This document shows, piece after piece, positions 12,304 through 23,743 of a stretch of DNA of 64,000 nt; the stretch's first letter is position 1; the number at the start of each line of letters is the position of its first letter. Position numbers and translations under genes: made by a program. Source of the DNA: Pieris napi (taxonomy: Eukaryota > Arthropoda > Insecta > Lepidoptera > Pieridae); NCBI RefSeq assembly GCF_905475465.1, contig NC_062237.1, positions 12,882,501 to 12,946,500 of the forward strand, given 5' to 3'. Below the pieces are notes generated by a model. It was not told the origin of the DNA. It saw only the letters and a program-made list of their open reading frames with translations, and did not search any database.

Positions 12304-14272
12304 TGTTTGGCCGCATTTTGCCGCCGCAATTGATGTTAAGTGCGGCCTATTGGAGAACACGCCTCTGCCGCCTAGTCAGGAGGTAAACGTGCTATTTAAC
12401 TGTGATTTGAAGGATCTCAAGTTATACTCCCTAGGTAAGCTTTAAAGGATATTATTTCTGGTATCACAAGTTAATAAATGTTCCTTATTTTATTCATAAA
12501 CTTTGAATTTAAACAAATTAACTATTTGGGAATTTGTTTAGCTTGACGATTTCAAATACAGCGTATTTTTGTTTAAACGATTTCGTGTTTTACGCTTACC
12601 TAATGCATGAGGCGTCGCGTATAAAAATAAACAAATGTCCAGAAATTGGCAAGGGTAAATATGGACATATCAAAATTGTAATGAGGATAGAATATTCTAT
12701 GGTTTGTACATTTTATTGTAATTAATTTTTACGATAAACGAGTTATATTTTTAATTGCCAATATACAATTATTGTGAAATATTAATGTCAATGAAGTTAA
12801 CAGTCAATTATTTTTCGATATAGCAACACGTTGGGGTGTTAAAAATGTAACTCGAATAGGCTTAGCTTAACCAACTGAGAGAGAAATAGTGTTTTAAGTG
12901 TTTACGTATTGGGGTTGCCATGTGAAGCTTCATAGTTGATATTTAAGGTACGAAAAGCCTGCTTTTGTATTTAATGGCAACTCCAACACATTTTTGTAGG
13001 AATATTGCTTACCGTTCGCAATAAATTGTTAATGTTGCTAGCTGTGTATATATTTAAATAGTGATATTACGTTATATATAATTGTATGTATATGGATCTC
13101 AATATTGCGATAATTTCGTGATTTTTTACTGTGATTATTTTCCTTACAATTTGCACTGTTGTTTATAAAAGAATGTATGTTGTATATTTTTGTATGTTTG
13201 TTGTCGATGGCAAATATAATTGCGGTTTAGCTGTATCCATATTAACTAGATGGCATTATTATTATTTTTACAACGCCATCTGTTATCAATTTGAATTTAA
13301 TCAAAGCTACGATATCAATCGGCAATCTAATGTTGAATCAAATATGTAAAAATTGTAATTGTGGTATATTGTTAAAGTATTATAAAGCAGTATTTTTGTA
13401 CACATCAGCATATCACAAGCGCCTTAGAGAGAAAATATATCAAATTTTAACCTTGTCTTACGAAATATGTGCTGCTAACAAATCCTAAGGACTTGAATTA
13501 CGTCAAGTTTTAATAAATTCAATTACATTACTAGTGTTACGTCAAAGAAATGTCAATGGTTTTTCCAGGTTTAATTTGCTTTCTAACAATGTCTCCCGCC
13601 AAGTATGGTCGGGCGATATTTTATCTAGGTAATTTTAGCAATATGAGATGCAGTTTAATCGAGATCTTCGGAGAGTTTATTACTACAGCTTGGGTTCAGT
13701 CATCTGGTATATCAATCAAGTCAATCATTCTTTGATACTGATCCATCATGAAGACAGAACAAAAATGCAGTTAACAGCGCATATTTTTGTATTATTATAT
13801 CGACTGTCAGAGTTTCGCTATTACTAATGTAATCAAAAATTGATTTTGATTCAATTCCCCTAAATAATCTTTTGTAAAAATGCTTTATTGCCATCTTTTA
13901 AATTGTACCTACGAAAATGCAATAACTTATCATTACTATTACTCCATCTATTAACCAATTTATGTAGTTTTCTACTTTTCCCTTCGAAAACATAGATGGC
14001 GTTATGCATAATAATTTTAACCCTTGTCTATCACTACTTAAATGAAATTAACAGTTTATTTTTGTATGAACGTAATAAAATGTTAATGTTAGCCGTTGAA
14101 AAATGTACATTGGCTAAATGCTTTAGATTAGATTTAAGGTTATATCAAAAGGTTGTTTGGTGATATTTGCTACTCGGACTTTGTATGGTATTAGAATGTG
14201 GCAGATTCGTTATAAATTTAACTTTAAGTGGGACTCCAGTCAAAATAATATATAGTTGTAATATATCGATAA
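12304..14272. other. No gene recognised; AT-rich, possible 3' UTR
   Basis: Very AT-rich sequence downstream of the receptor gene. Short open stretches (for example at 12534 and 13131) lack splice context and have codon content like random AT DNA. The motif GCCATCT/AGATGGC recurs several times (13252, 13275, 13891, 13993) without an evident unit. Confidence 0.4.
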
Positions 14273-14368
14273 GGGGCCGTTCAAGTATGACGTAAGCACT
14301 GTAGGGGGGAGGGGGGGGGGGGTGGTTAAATTGCAGTAAATGTGCTTACGTGATACTTGAATGGCCCC
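14273..14368. mobile_element. 96-bp MITE with long inverted ends
   Basis: The ends GGGGCCGTTCAAGTATGACG and the near-perfect inverse ending in CTTGAATGGCCCC surround a G-rich centre (a run of 12-13 G). The element is flanked by TAA on both sides, a 3-bp target duplication. The inner terminal sequence TTCAAGTATNACGT is shared with the element at 41983-42253. Confidence 0.75.
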
Positions 14369-16750
14369 TAATTGTCATTAGTCAAAGATATTGGCGTAAC
14401 ACAATTAATTTCTTAAGTGAAAAAATTAAATATCAATTTATACATTCCTTAGATTAAAACATATAATTATTTTGACTGGTCGTTAGGTATATTAATGCAC
14501 GTAGGATAGCCCGAGAGTCAAGACTGGGTGGAAGATGGTCGGACACCGCTAACTTGATTTGTTACGCTAAAAATGTGACTATTTCCTGAGTCCTATTTTC
14601 TCAGTATTACGCATACCTTTTTGAGCACTAACACATAGATGGCGCTATTCTTAATGCTTATAAAACTTTAGATGCTTGTAGCGATTTGAAACATTTTGTA
14701 AGATGATCCAATAACTGGAATTAGAATTTATTTTAGGCACTACAATAGTCTGATATAATGATGGCATGTTGCATGCTTTGCAGCTATATACACTAGTATT
14801 TTCATACATTTTTATTGCTTGTACTATGCCTAGCCATAGCCATAAGATCTAAACCCACAGTGTTCAGTGTCGCTATTTACTAAACTATATTATATAAACT
14901 CGTTTGACTTCATGTTACAGATTCTCTTGGGTAAAATTGTTTAACCGTCTCTTGGTTAGAGTTCATGCCTTATATAATCTTTAATAATGTTTTATTGATA
15001 ATTTTTCAAAGCATAATATTTGTTTCACGTTATGCTGTCTCATTCGTATATCATCTTGATAAGTGTGGCTTTATGCTATTGCACGATGTTAATAAAGATT
15101 TCGCTGTGATGTTATCGGAATTATAAATGGTAAAATTAAGTTCGTTACGTTGGCAACATTGATGTTAAAAAATTTGTTGTACATATACCGTGAACATTCC
15201 ACGTCATTCCTTTCAATAAAAATCAGCTAGTTCACTCACCAAATCTCTATACTTTATATTAAAGTAATTTTAGGTTAAGATTGCCTTTTATAAGCACGTC
15301 CAAGGTAAGGGCAGCGAATGTATGTTATTTTGCCTTAACTAAATTCTTAAGGCTATGTTACCAAAATATTTTATTGATTGGCAATATTTTTCTAAGTAAT
15401 CTTAAGATTAATGTTAGCACGGACCGAATGAGAAAGGCAGATTAGTAATTAGTCGGTCCTTTACACAACATTGTTTATGGTATTGGATTTATGCTATAAA
15501 CATAGAGAATGGCGGAGAAAAGACAGTGTAAATTAGAAAGTAGTAAAAAATCTTGACTTTTGTAAGTTTCGGGTAACAGCTCCTCAGAAGGAGGAGCAAT
15601 CGATGGTCAGGAGCTGTCAAACGATTTTTTCTGTTTGAAGTTTGACATATTTGACAGCTATCAAGACGTTGTAATTTGAAGTACGAAGTAAAATACGGAC
15701 TAAGATTCAGAGACAAATTTAAATGCAAACTCATTCGTCTGTCAAAATTCTATGATCATTTGACAAGTGTTGGAGTTAGTTTCCTATGAAACTTGTCTCT
15801 TAATCTACCTTTGGTTAGCGGTTGAATTCTATTTGTCTAAAAACGAATATTGTTACGCTGTCAAATATGAAATTTTTAATACACATTCCATCGTGGAAAT
15901 CAATGACCAATCCTCCATGAATAGACGTCTGGATACAAAGTTTCTAAACGTATTTTCTCAATCTTTTCTCTATGTCTATAGTTTTAGCCATATAAGCTAT
16001 AGTGCGAATTGATTTGTGTATTGCATGCACTCTATTAAATGAAGCAGACTGACAAATCTCATTTTCTGTCTTCCTGTTTCGGGTAATCCTAATAGTTATA
16101 AGCTTCAAGTACCGTTAATACACGAATAGACGCTTTACATGTTAAACCGGATATGACGTAATAATGTGATCATTCATCTATGGAACACCATAGACAATTG
16201 AAAGTAGAGAATAGATACACATTATCATAATAATAAGTACGTAAGTAATCTGTGATCAATGCGGAATTGTCTATGGTGATCACTTTCCAACGAATGACAA
16301 TTTTTATAAGCAGGTGAGCAAGGATGTTTATTAGGTAATACAGATAAGTTATTTCATAATAAACAATGAAACAAGTCGCTTCTTTTTTATTGGTCAGCAG
16401 AGTATCAGAACGAATCATAGAAGACGCGTTTCTTTTGATTGTAATATGATTACGTACTACGTATTCGTGGTTGAGTTAAAGACGCTATTCCAAGGCAAAA
16501 TCGAAACGCGACATCGTTTCCTCTACCAACCAACAGCCAATGAATAAGTATTCATCAAAGATTCTAATAGACAAAACCTATCGCCTAATAAACGTAAGAA
16601 ATTTAAGACTTCTAACATATGGTTCATTCATGCAGCATTATATACCGCGTGTCGCGTCAAATAAATTGAAACCGTATTATCAAAGAGCGAAGGTTTGTTA
16701 TTATTGAATTGATTTAAGCGATAGTTTTCGTGTAATGAAAATAATTGTCT
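14369..16750. other. No gene recognised
   Basis: AT-rich, mostly unique-looking sequence. Short open frames at 15489-16418 on both strands have no splice signals or family motifs and are treated as chance. Confidence 0.4.
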
Positions 16751-16752
16751 TA

Positions 16753-17470
16753 AGGTGCGCTTACACGAGGGCAATAATTGCTCGGCGACACGAATGGACC
16801 CATCTGGAGCAATTAATGGAGCAATTTCAATAATTTCAATAAATTGCAATAAATTATTTCGGCGATATTGCTTCTAATTGCTCCAGATATTTCATATCGC
16901 TCAATGTCGCAGATACGAATTGACGAATATCCAATGGACTTGGAAATTCTTAGCAATTTTTGTATATGTCTCATTTGCACTTGTTTGTTTTGCGGCTTGC
17001 TGTCTTGCTTCCGCGGGGAGAGCGAGAGGTCTAAATAATAATAATTTCTAATTACTTTATTCGAAAGTAATTCAAAGTCTGTTCGTGACATTCTAGTAAA
17101 GTTTTTGAATAATATATCATCTAATTCTTTACATAATGAAAATTTTGTAAATTTTGTCCTCTTTGCCAAAAACGATCGCACCCAGGTGCGCCTATTCCTT
17201 TTCTTTCTTTTTTGTTTTTGATTAATGATAAAAAAAAGTGCTACAAGCCGCCGCAGCAAGAACAATGTCGTCCATAGCGAGCGAAAACTGAAATGCTCGT
17301 GTATGACAGTATTGCCTAGTTGATGAAGTTGCGCCATATCGCTCAATATTGTATTGCGCAGTATTGATGCTTGTTGCCGTTGCCGTAAATTGCTTGATGT
17401 AGTCGTGACGTCATAATTGACGAGTATTGACTGGAATTGAGCAATTTTAGTTGCCCGTGTAAGCGCACCT
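16753..17470 (-). mobile_element. PIF/Harbinger deletion derivative with TIRs and TTA duplication
   Basis: Terminal inverted repeats AGGTGCGCTTACACG at the left and CGTGTAAGCGCACCT at the right bound a 718-bp element. It is flanked by TTA at 16750-16752 and 17471-17473, the 3-bp duplication typical of PIF/Harbinger. Inside, the minus strand encodes the N-terminal part of a HARBI1-type transposase. The catalytic DDE core is absent, so this copy cannot encode an active enzyme. Its short size and near-intact ends suggest it could be cross-mobilised. Confidence 0.85.
16813..17346 (-). pseudogene. Truncated Harbinger transposase (N-terminal part)
   Basis: An uninterrupted frame of 177 codons runs on the minus strand. 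Residues 50-95 resemble the start of HARBI1-like transposases: a basic block, then RTWVRSFL, a spacer rich in K/L, and the FTRMSRTDFELL motif that precedes the helix-turn-helix region. The frame then continues SIGYSSIRICDIERY, close to the later transposase region. It stops inside the right-hand inverted repeat, so the DDE nuclease domain is missing. The upstream half is hydrophobic and may not be translated. It is a decayed mobile-element gene, not a host gene. Confidence 0.65.
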
Positions 17471-17952
17471 TTACTCTATGATATATTATATTATGTAGTC
17501 ATTATTTAGGCTGAGTGCACTGCATTTATTTAAGATGTCAAAATCCTTTTCTTAAAAAATCCAACTGGAAACGCACGCAAATTTCGTGTTATATGAAACA
17601 ATTATTAAAAACAAACATGATGCGATTTTAGTATTGTTTATTTTATGTATCTATGTAAGTTTTATTTTTAAAAATCACAATGTATTTATTAGTTATATTA
17701 TTTGTGCAATATGTAACTGAATGAGCAAAGTACAATGCGGTTTATACAGTTGTTGTGATGTTGGAATCATTCCCATTAAAACTACGTTTTACACTTATAC
17801 CTTGTTTTATTTCTTTTTTTTAATTCCTTATAAAGGTAGAATGACAAGTGTGCAGTTACAACATGGATAACTAACATATATAAATTGAGATTCCAAATTC
17901 TTTTTCGTGTAAACGAGTACTATATATTTAAATAAAATTAGTTTAACAGTAT

Positions 17953-18030
17953 TTGTTACCTACATTATGTTTACTCGGCGTTTCGAGTGCTTCTCATTGT
18001 GGTGACTGACAATATGCCACATTAAGCGCT
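17953..18030. repeat. Possible Penelope-like terminal remnant
   Basis: CGGCGTTTCGAGTGCTTCTC followed by GTGGTGACTGA is similar to the CGACGTTTCGCGTGCTTTAC...GGTGACTGA block beside the Penelope-like element at 57920-57960. It is short and diverged, hence weak. Confidence 0.3.
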
Positions 18031-18762
18031 GAATGCATTACGACACTATAGTAATCAATACTTTATTCTAATCCACAGAATTTAAGGCAGGCTGCTATCC
18101 AAATCTGATTCCTGAAAAACAAAACAAATTTGCTATTTATGGAAAAATATTCAAAAATTCAAAATCATTTAGGTAACACAATGTTCATTTACGAACGTCA
18201 AAAAAGAAAAACACATTAAATGCTTCTAATTTTACATTTACTGCCAGTTCTCAAGCAAGAGTATTCTATAGGTACATCGAAAAATCCAAAGATGATTTCA
18301 ATTATAAATTTGTAATATTTAATATGACGAAATGGACGGCTTTTATGTTGTAATTTATTACAATTAAGTCATGAGGAATAGCTCGACTAAGTAGAGGCAT
18401 TGTGCTTCTAAGAATAAGATAACATAGTGACGAAACTTGTCTTGTGAAGTGAGTCATTATGTAAATATTACAAAGTCCTCAATGCTTACTCGACAGAAGT
18501 CACGGAGAAATATTGTAATAAAACTTGTAATAACTCGGAAATGTGACTCACGACTCAAATTTGGTCCAACCCGTGGTCGTGAAAAGTATCGTTAAAATAC
18601 AAAAAAGTAAAATTAGAAGGATTATAAAAACTTGTTCTCTAGGCTTAAAAAAATACAAAAGTTAACACAAAACCCAAGCAATTCCAAGAAATGACTTCAA
18701 TTAATTAAAACAGGTAATTCCCGAATCCCTTTTAAATTGTTTCCTCTAATTACGTACGTATC

Positions 18763-19055
18763 TGTGTTGGCCTAGTGACTTGAGCGTGCGACTCTCATAC
18801 CTGAGGTTGTGGGTTCGATCCCCCGGCTGTGCACCAATGGACTTTCTTTCTATGTGCGCATTTAACATTTGCTCGAACGGTGAAGGAAAACATCGTGAGG
18901 AAACCGACATGTCTTAGACCCAAAAAGTCGACGGCGTGTGTCAGGCACTGGAGGCTGATCACCTACTTGCATTTCAGATTTATAACTGATCATTAAACAG
19001 CTGATTCAGAAATCTGAAGCCAAAACCTAAAGAGGTAGCACCACTGATTTTTTTT
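18763..19055 (+). mobile_element. tRNA-derived SINE, copy 1 (best preserved)
   Basis: The head resembles a tRNA: an A-box-like GTGACTTGAGCGTG region and a B-box GGGTTCGATCCCC at 18811-18823. It continues with a core (GAAGGAAAACATCGTGAGGAAACC, GGCTGATCACCTACTTGC) and ends CACCACTGATTTTTTTT. Three relatives occur at 27242-27505 (minus), 43543-43833 (minus) and 61052-61316 (plus). It is not a functional tRNA: no cloverleaf can be completed. Confidence 0.75.
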
Positions 19056-19158
19056 TATATCTGGCATCAGTAACATTGTGTAAATTCCATTAAATGGTGT
19101 GTTAAAAAGTCGGAATATATACTATGAGAAGTCAGGACAGTGGAACCATTAATATAAG

Positions 19159-19164
19159 TTTATT
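19159..19164 (-). terminator. Poly(A) signal overlapping the stop codon
   Basis: On the minus strand GTTTAATAAAC contains the TAA stop of the 164-residue gene, and AATAAA starts within it. If used, the 3' UTR would be only about 15-30 nt long. Confidence 0.5.
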
Positions 19165-20555
19165 AAACCTTAAAATTGCAATTTCTTAAAGCTTCTTCCA
19201 ACGCAAGCAGACCAGGGTCATCAGGGCTGAACACCCTACACTCTTCTTCAAAGAACCTCTCCATCTTCAGACGCAGCTCCTCAGAGTAGCGCCTTCTTTC
19301 TACACTCGCCTCTGTGCTTTCAGATGTATTATCTTGAAAACTAAAATCATTGGAACTTTGAAACGCATAAAAAACTTAGGATTTGTAATCCTGCAACTTA
19401 AATTGGCAACAGTATCAGTGCAGAAGTCGGTCTATTACAAGTTAAATACGAGAACTTTCTCATAGTTCTCCTCAATCTTGCCAAGTTGTGCGTCGATATA
19501 AATATGTGAATGTGATCGACAGATAACAATTAGGCGATATATAAACACCATAGAAAGAATCAGCTAAGAAAACGCCTGTAGTAATTGCTAACAAAATTCA
19601 ACAGGCGCTACTTTTCATAAATTATTGTTTCGGTCCGTCTTTTTTTGTTACCACCATTAACAATTTGTAACTCTACGTCTGTTATTTCTGGACGCCTATT
19701 TATAGTTTTTACCTGTTTAGAGACTCTATATACCGAGGAGGAAAGGCATCTAAAGCTGTCTTCAATTCAATCCACGGGTCACTGAACCTTCGGTTTTTTA
19801 ACTGAAATTAATTTATACCATTACGAAAACTACATGTCACAATATATGAAAATTCGTAATGTTTTATATTATATTTCTTACTACATTTTGAGAAATTTAA
19901 TTCTTTAACTAGGCGTCTCACTATAAAATGATAAAGAAGTCGAACGTATTTTTTTATAAAACCTAAGGATTTTTTGTATAAAAAACATCTAATAAAAACA
20001 GCTGATTTGTGAGTGTAAACTGTGTAGGTAGTGTGTTTTTATAGAACAGGACGCAATCAGTCAGCAGGCTCACCTGATGTTAAGTGATACGGCCACCTAT
20101 GGACACTCACAATGCCGTTGCCGGCCTTTTAAGAATTTGTACGCTCTTCTTGAAGGTTGGTTAGGAAATTATATAATTGGCTACTTTACTTCCTTTGAAG
20201 ATCTTTATTTTCAATTTGTAATATTCACTGTTTAACAATGAAATATACTGTTAAATGTTATAAAAACTGACTTAGTTGTATAAAAGTTTTATAATATGCT
20301 TATAAATAAATGTTAATTTCCTCTCACCCTCTTATATCTTCCGTAATCAATCTCAGAATCAGTCATAGCCCGGGATAGAGCCAAGCTCGAATCCGAAGAT
20401 ACCGTTTGATCGTCCTCAAGAGACGAACAGCTGCTCAAAGATTCTTCGGGATGCCAGACATACGGAGACACAGTTACGTCTGGTAACTCTAAATCATTAA
20501 CCAGATCCAACCGGTTTTTGGGTATCCCATCGAGATGTGTTGGAAACATGTCCAT
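19163..20555 (-). CDS. Unnamed 164-residue protein, three coding exons
   Basis: I do not recognise the family. Coding exons on the minus strand are 20555-20328 (ATG start), 19801-19713 and 19340-19163; junction phases 0 and 2 are compatible, and the three introns have GT/AG ends. A non-coding first exon probably ends at 20640 (donor GTAAGTAC), leaving an 82-nt intron ahead of the start. The protein opens MDMFPTHLDGIPKNRLDLVN, has an acidic, serine-rich middle (SLSSCSSLEDDQTVSSDSS, about residues 39-57), a basic turn YKRLKNRRFSDPW, and a charged helical C-terminus (ERRRYSEELRLKMERFFEE) ending CNFKV. It has no signal peptide or membrane helix, so it is probably cytosolic or nuclear. An AATAAA overlaps the stop codon by two bases. 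The serine clusters suggest phosphorylation, but function is unknown. Confidence 0.75.
20042..20160 (-). repeat. Inverted RTE-like LINE tail fragment
   Basis: CAGGCTCACCTGATGTTAAGTGATAC...ATGGACACTCAC...TTGCCGGCCTTTTAAGAATT is the reverse of the tail seen at 21840-21945 and 6300. It lies upstream of the second coding exon of the 164-residue gene, inside the intron 20327-19802. Confidence 0.6.
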
Positions 20556-20642
20556 TTCTAAAATTGGTATAATATTATAACTTGGGCAGGAACGCAGTTT
20601 TAATTTATATTTTTTACAAAAAATTACATTTGTACTTACCAA

Positions 20643-21700
20643 AATTTTGGTACTAAAAGTATAGTAGCTGGAATTATGTAGAGTTTATTTAAAGAGTTTC
20701 CGAGAATTTTAAATGCTGTCCTTTCGTAACGTCGGTCTCGTTTGGTCGATACGTGATCATGACCACGCAACGCTTTTTTGCCTCAAGTTACCTAGGTCAA
20801 GATAACTTTTAGGCACATACATTTATATACAGCAAGTCTTATTATTTCATAATCCTGCAGCTAACATTAATATAATACCAATTAATATAACAAAAAACAA
20901 TAACTAACCTTAAAATATTATAACTAAAATATATTATTAATAGAAGTCCTTTTAGGCAAGGTTCCGAAGATACTGGCAGCGTTGTCCCTTTGAATAGCTA
21001 GGCTAATTCTTTGTCTGAGGTAGCTGCCAGCTCTACGGTGTCCTGTGATGTCGAATATTTTTTTTGCTATTTCCTTAAAAAGCCTTATAGCGCTAGAACC
21101 TACGGACCAAGGGTCTCGACACCGAATGGGACAAAATCATAAGATGTTTAAGTAGCTTTATATACCTACTATATTTATATATCGATTAACATACTAAATG
21201 CATATTTTTAAGATATGTCTTCAACAAAGGTTGATAATTTCTATTCAAATTATGAAGTAAACATTTTTTTTATTTATCCACAACTATTCAATATTTACAA
21301 ATTTCTTAACCTAATAGTAATAATAATAATAATTGAAAATTAATAAATTAAAAAAAATAAGTAAAAAATTCATTAGTTCGTAGAATAGATTTTTCAATAC
21401 GATATTTATGTAGTATGATATTCGAGAAACTGTCTAAAAGTTTATGCTAATAGCATCGACAATATATTACATAGTTGCTATTATTAGCAAGGTTATTTTT
21501 ACGACTTCACAATTTGTCATACACGTATTGACTATCGTTGTAAATGAATGGTGCCTATAATAGGACTAAAGAAGTTCTTAGTCACCAACTTTCCATCGCA
21601 GATAGGAAATATTCAGTAACTTCTGCTGGGAAAATTGTAACAGCAATTGAGAGTAGGCTATATATGTACTATGTTAAAATAACGAACAGATATACTACTA
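20643..21700. other. 5' flank of the 164-residue gene; no other gene seen
   Basis: Holds the presumed promoter of the minus-strand gene in its first part (20640-20800). The rest is AT-rich with runs such as (AATA)n near 21320. Positions 20940-21130 include moderately GC-balanced sequence that I could not assign. Confidence 0.35.
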
Positions 21701-21704
21701 ATAA

Positions 21705-21945
21705 TTGACGTCCGTCGTTCCACAACTGAGCGATTCTTAAGACAATTTCTGCCGCGCACCACCACTATGTGGAACCAACTGCCCACTGAAGTATTTCCGA
21801 ACCAATTCGACTTAGGGTCAAGAAAAGAGCGTACCAATTCTTAAAAGGCCGGCAGCGCGCTTGCGAGCCTCCTGGCAGTGCGAGTGTCCATGGGCGCGGG
21901 ATAACTTAACATCAGGTGAGCCTCCGCCGTCTGCCTCCTGTAACA
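21705..21945 (+). repeat. RTE-like LINE 3' end, copy B
   Basis: Contains GACGTCCGTCGTTCCACAACTGAGCG, GCCCACTGAAGTATTTCCGA, TTAAAAGGCCGGCAGCGCG and GTGAGCCTCC, ending in CTCCTGT plus AACAAAAAAAA. It is collinear with 6110-6335. Confidence 0.6.
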
Positions 21946-23560
21946 AAAAAAAATAGTACATCATGAGTAAATGTGGACTTGTGTGTTCATAGTGCACTTT
22001 GTCATAAAATTGCTGACATTCAATTTGCTGCATTAAAGTAAATTACTAAAAGACCATGAACGAAAACAAATAATTGTATAAAGTGCCGAGCCACACCTTC
22101 ATTTAGACGGATACACAATACACATGTATCTATATGTGATTATTGTTTTTTGGGTGTTGTCTTCATTAGGCGTGCCAAAACTTCCTGGTATATTGTTTTC
22201 ATCAACACTATTTATTTGCATCTGTTTGCTAAACATATCAGACATACAATAATCTGGGAGCTTCAATTCTGACGTTACTTCATACCTCAAAATGCATTTA
22301 AACTTATGAGCCCACATAGGTACAGGATAGATTACATCTAGATGACATTAGCAAGGCAAACTAAATTCAGTCATTCTTTAAATTTAATTTCATTACGTAT
22401 AACATTCCTTGTGATTATGCTCCTCTGAATATACTTACTTGGTTTAATTTAGGTTTCTTTATATTTTAATAATACATGAAAGAAATTGCTTGTCATTGAC
22501 AACACTTCTACTTTTATAAATTACCTTAAATAAATACAATACATAGAAATTGTTTTGATATGTCTAGCAATCACACTATGGGAGTATTGCCAAATATTTT
22601 CATGATTAATCGTATGCACAATTTTTTTGCTTGTATGAATAACGCTGCCAATTTTAAACAAATCTCCACATCCCTTAGTTCATTCATTGTCATTTTGCTC
22701 ATTGATATACAGTAGTCCCTAACGTATTCGTATATTGAATTTAAAAGCTGTCTCAAGAGTATAAAAATATCATATCTTATGGACTGGTATTCATTTCATA
22801 TGCGTAGGATAGAAACCGGAAACAGTATTTCAATTGTTTGGTTGAGTGCGCTTATCATATGAACTCCTGGTTCGAAGCTAATACTTAATTACTTAAACGA
22901 GAACTCCAGGACTCTATATTGAACACTAATAATATCACGCTACAAGGGAATTCCTGAAAACGAAAACCTTCTAGAGAAATCAGAATCACACGAATCGCCC
23001 CGTCTTTTGTTTTACATTCTCCCCCGAAACCGTCTAATTTCTATTGTATTATTTTCGTTTCACTTCTTTTATTCAAAAGAAAGTTATTACAAAAGTACAA
23101 CAAGCAGTATTTCTGTATAAAAGCCTTACTTAGAAAGTGCCCGGCTAGAATTCTAATTTCTACTAAATCAGCCCTTGTTGATATTATCATTTATAATTCC
23201 ATGATTTCTTGCATGGTACAATGGATTACGTCAGTGTATGACGTTAAAATTCTCTATGTTATGGCAAACTGCCTAAAATCAGTCCAGTCTCGTATCAAGA
23301 CAGTTGGTACAATCATTTAGACCCAGTCTTGTTCGTGACCGCAGCGCTGAAACGCGTATCGATAACTTCGTATCATTATTTCGTATTAAATGACGTTTTT
23401 GTTCGCTCGTTCCACACAAACTGCGCAGTGTGCAACCGCTCGGCATAGAAGAATCATATTGTTCTACTATATATTGTAAATTAGACTCTCTGGTACAATC
23501 AGCTGATATAAAGGACATCAAACAATCAGACTCGAAATTGGAATTTTAATTCAGTCATGC
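21946..23560. other. No gene firmly recognised
   Basis: A 72-codon minus-strand frame (22317-22099) has a protein-like composition, but I found no acceptor or donor and no family. The 23300-23560 region becomes richer in CpG, marking the approach to the distal PFKFB promoter. Confidence 0.35.
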
Positions 23561-23670
23561 GGAGATAGCGCGCGCAGATGGACGTCACTAACGGTCCGTC
23601 GTTGCGTTTACGCGGCGGTGTAACAAATTGTGAAAATAAAAAACATGATCTTAATTTGTGTACAAGTGTG
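23561..23670 (+). promoter_or_regulatory. Distal PFKFB promoter/5' UTR
   Basis: A CpG-rich stretch (GCGCGCGCAG, GTTTACGCGGCGG) with a CRE-like GGACGTCAC at 23580-23590 stands out in AT-rich surroundings just before the distal ATG. An ATG at 23645 opens a short upstream frame that ends in a TGA overlapping the main ATG (GTGTGATGCC), which could lower translation. The transcription start is not defined. Confidence 0.4.
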
Positions 23671-23743
23671 ATGCCGGCTGAGACCCAGCGACTCCTCCCA
23701 CCAACTTCGGAGACGATTATGACAAAACCGTTTCCAATACGAG
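23671..23743 (+). CDS. Pfrx: PFKFB distal alternative first coding exon
   Basis: ATGCCGGCTGAG... encodes MPAETQRLLPPTSETIMTKP followed by FPIR and ends in phase 1 at a GTAAAT donor. Exon 37340 starts in the matching phase, giving PIRGERANYVN across the junction. Codon content and the GC-rich flank support coding. The intron would be 13.6 kb. It is inferred from phase and sequence, without transcript evidence. Confidence 0.7.

Noticed and set aside
18763..18840. A tRNA gene (B-box GGTTCGATCCC present)
   Set aside because: The acceptor stem and anticodon arm cannot be paired, and three relatives share the downstream core, so it is a SINE head.
20313..20642. Single 109-codon minus-strand frame taken as a whole gene
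   Set aside because: Its first 28 codons are the 82-nt intron and upstream splice site, and its last 5 run past the GTGAGA donor. The spliced three-exon model explains the region better.
22099..22317. 72-codon minus-strand frame as a gene
   Set aside because: Composition looks protein-like, but there is no splice context, start context or recognised family; left unannotated.
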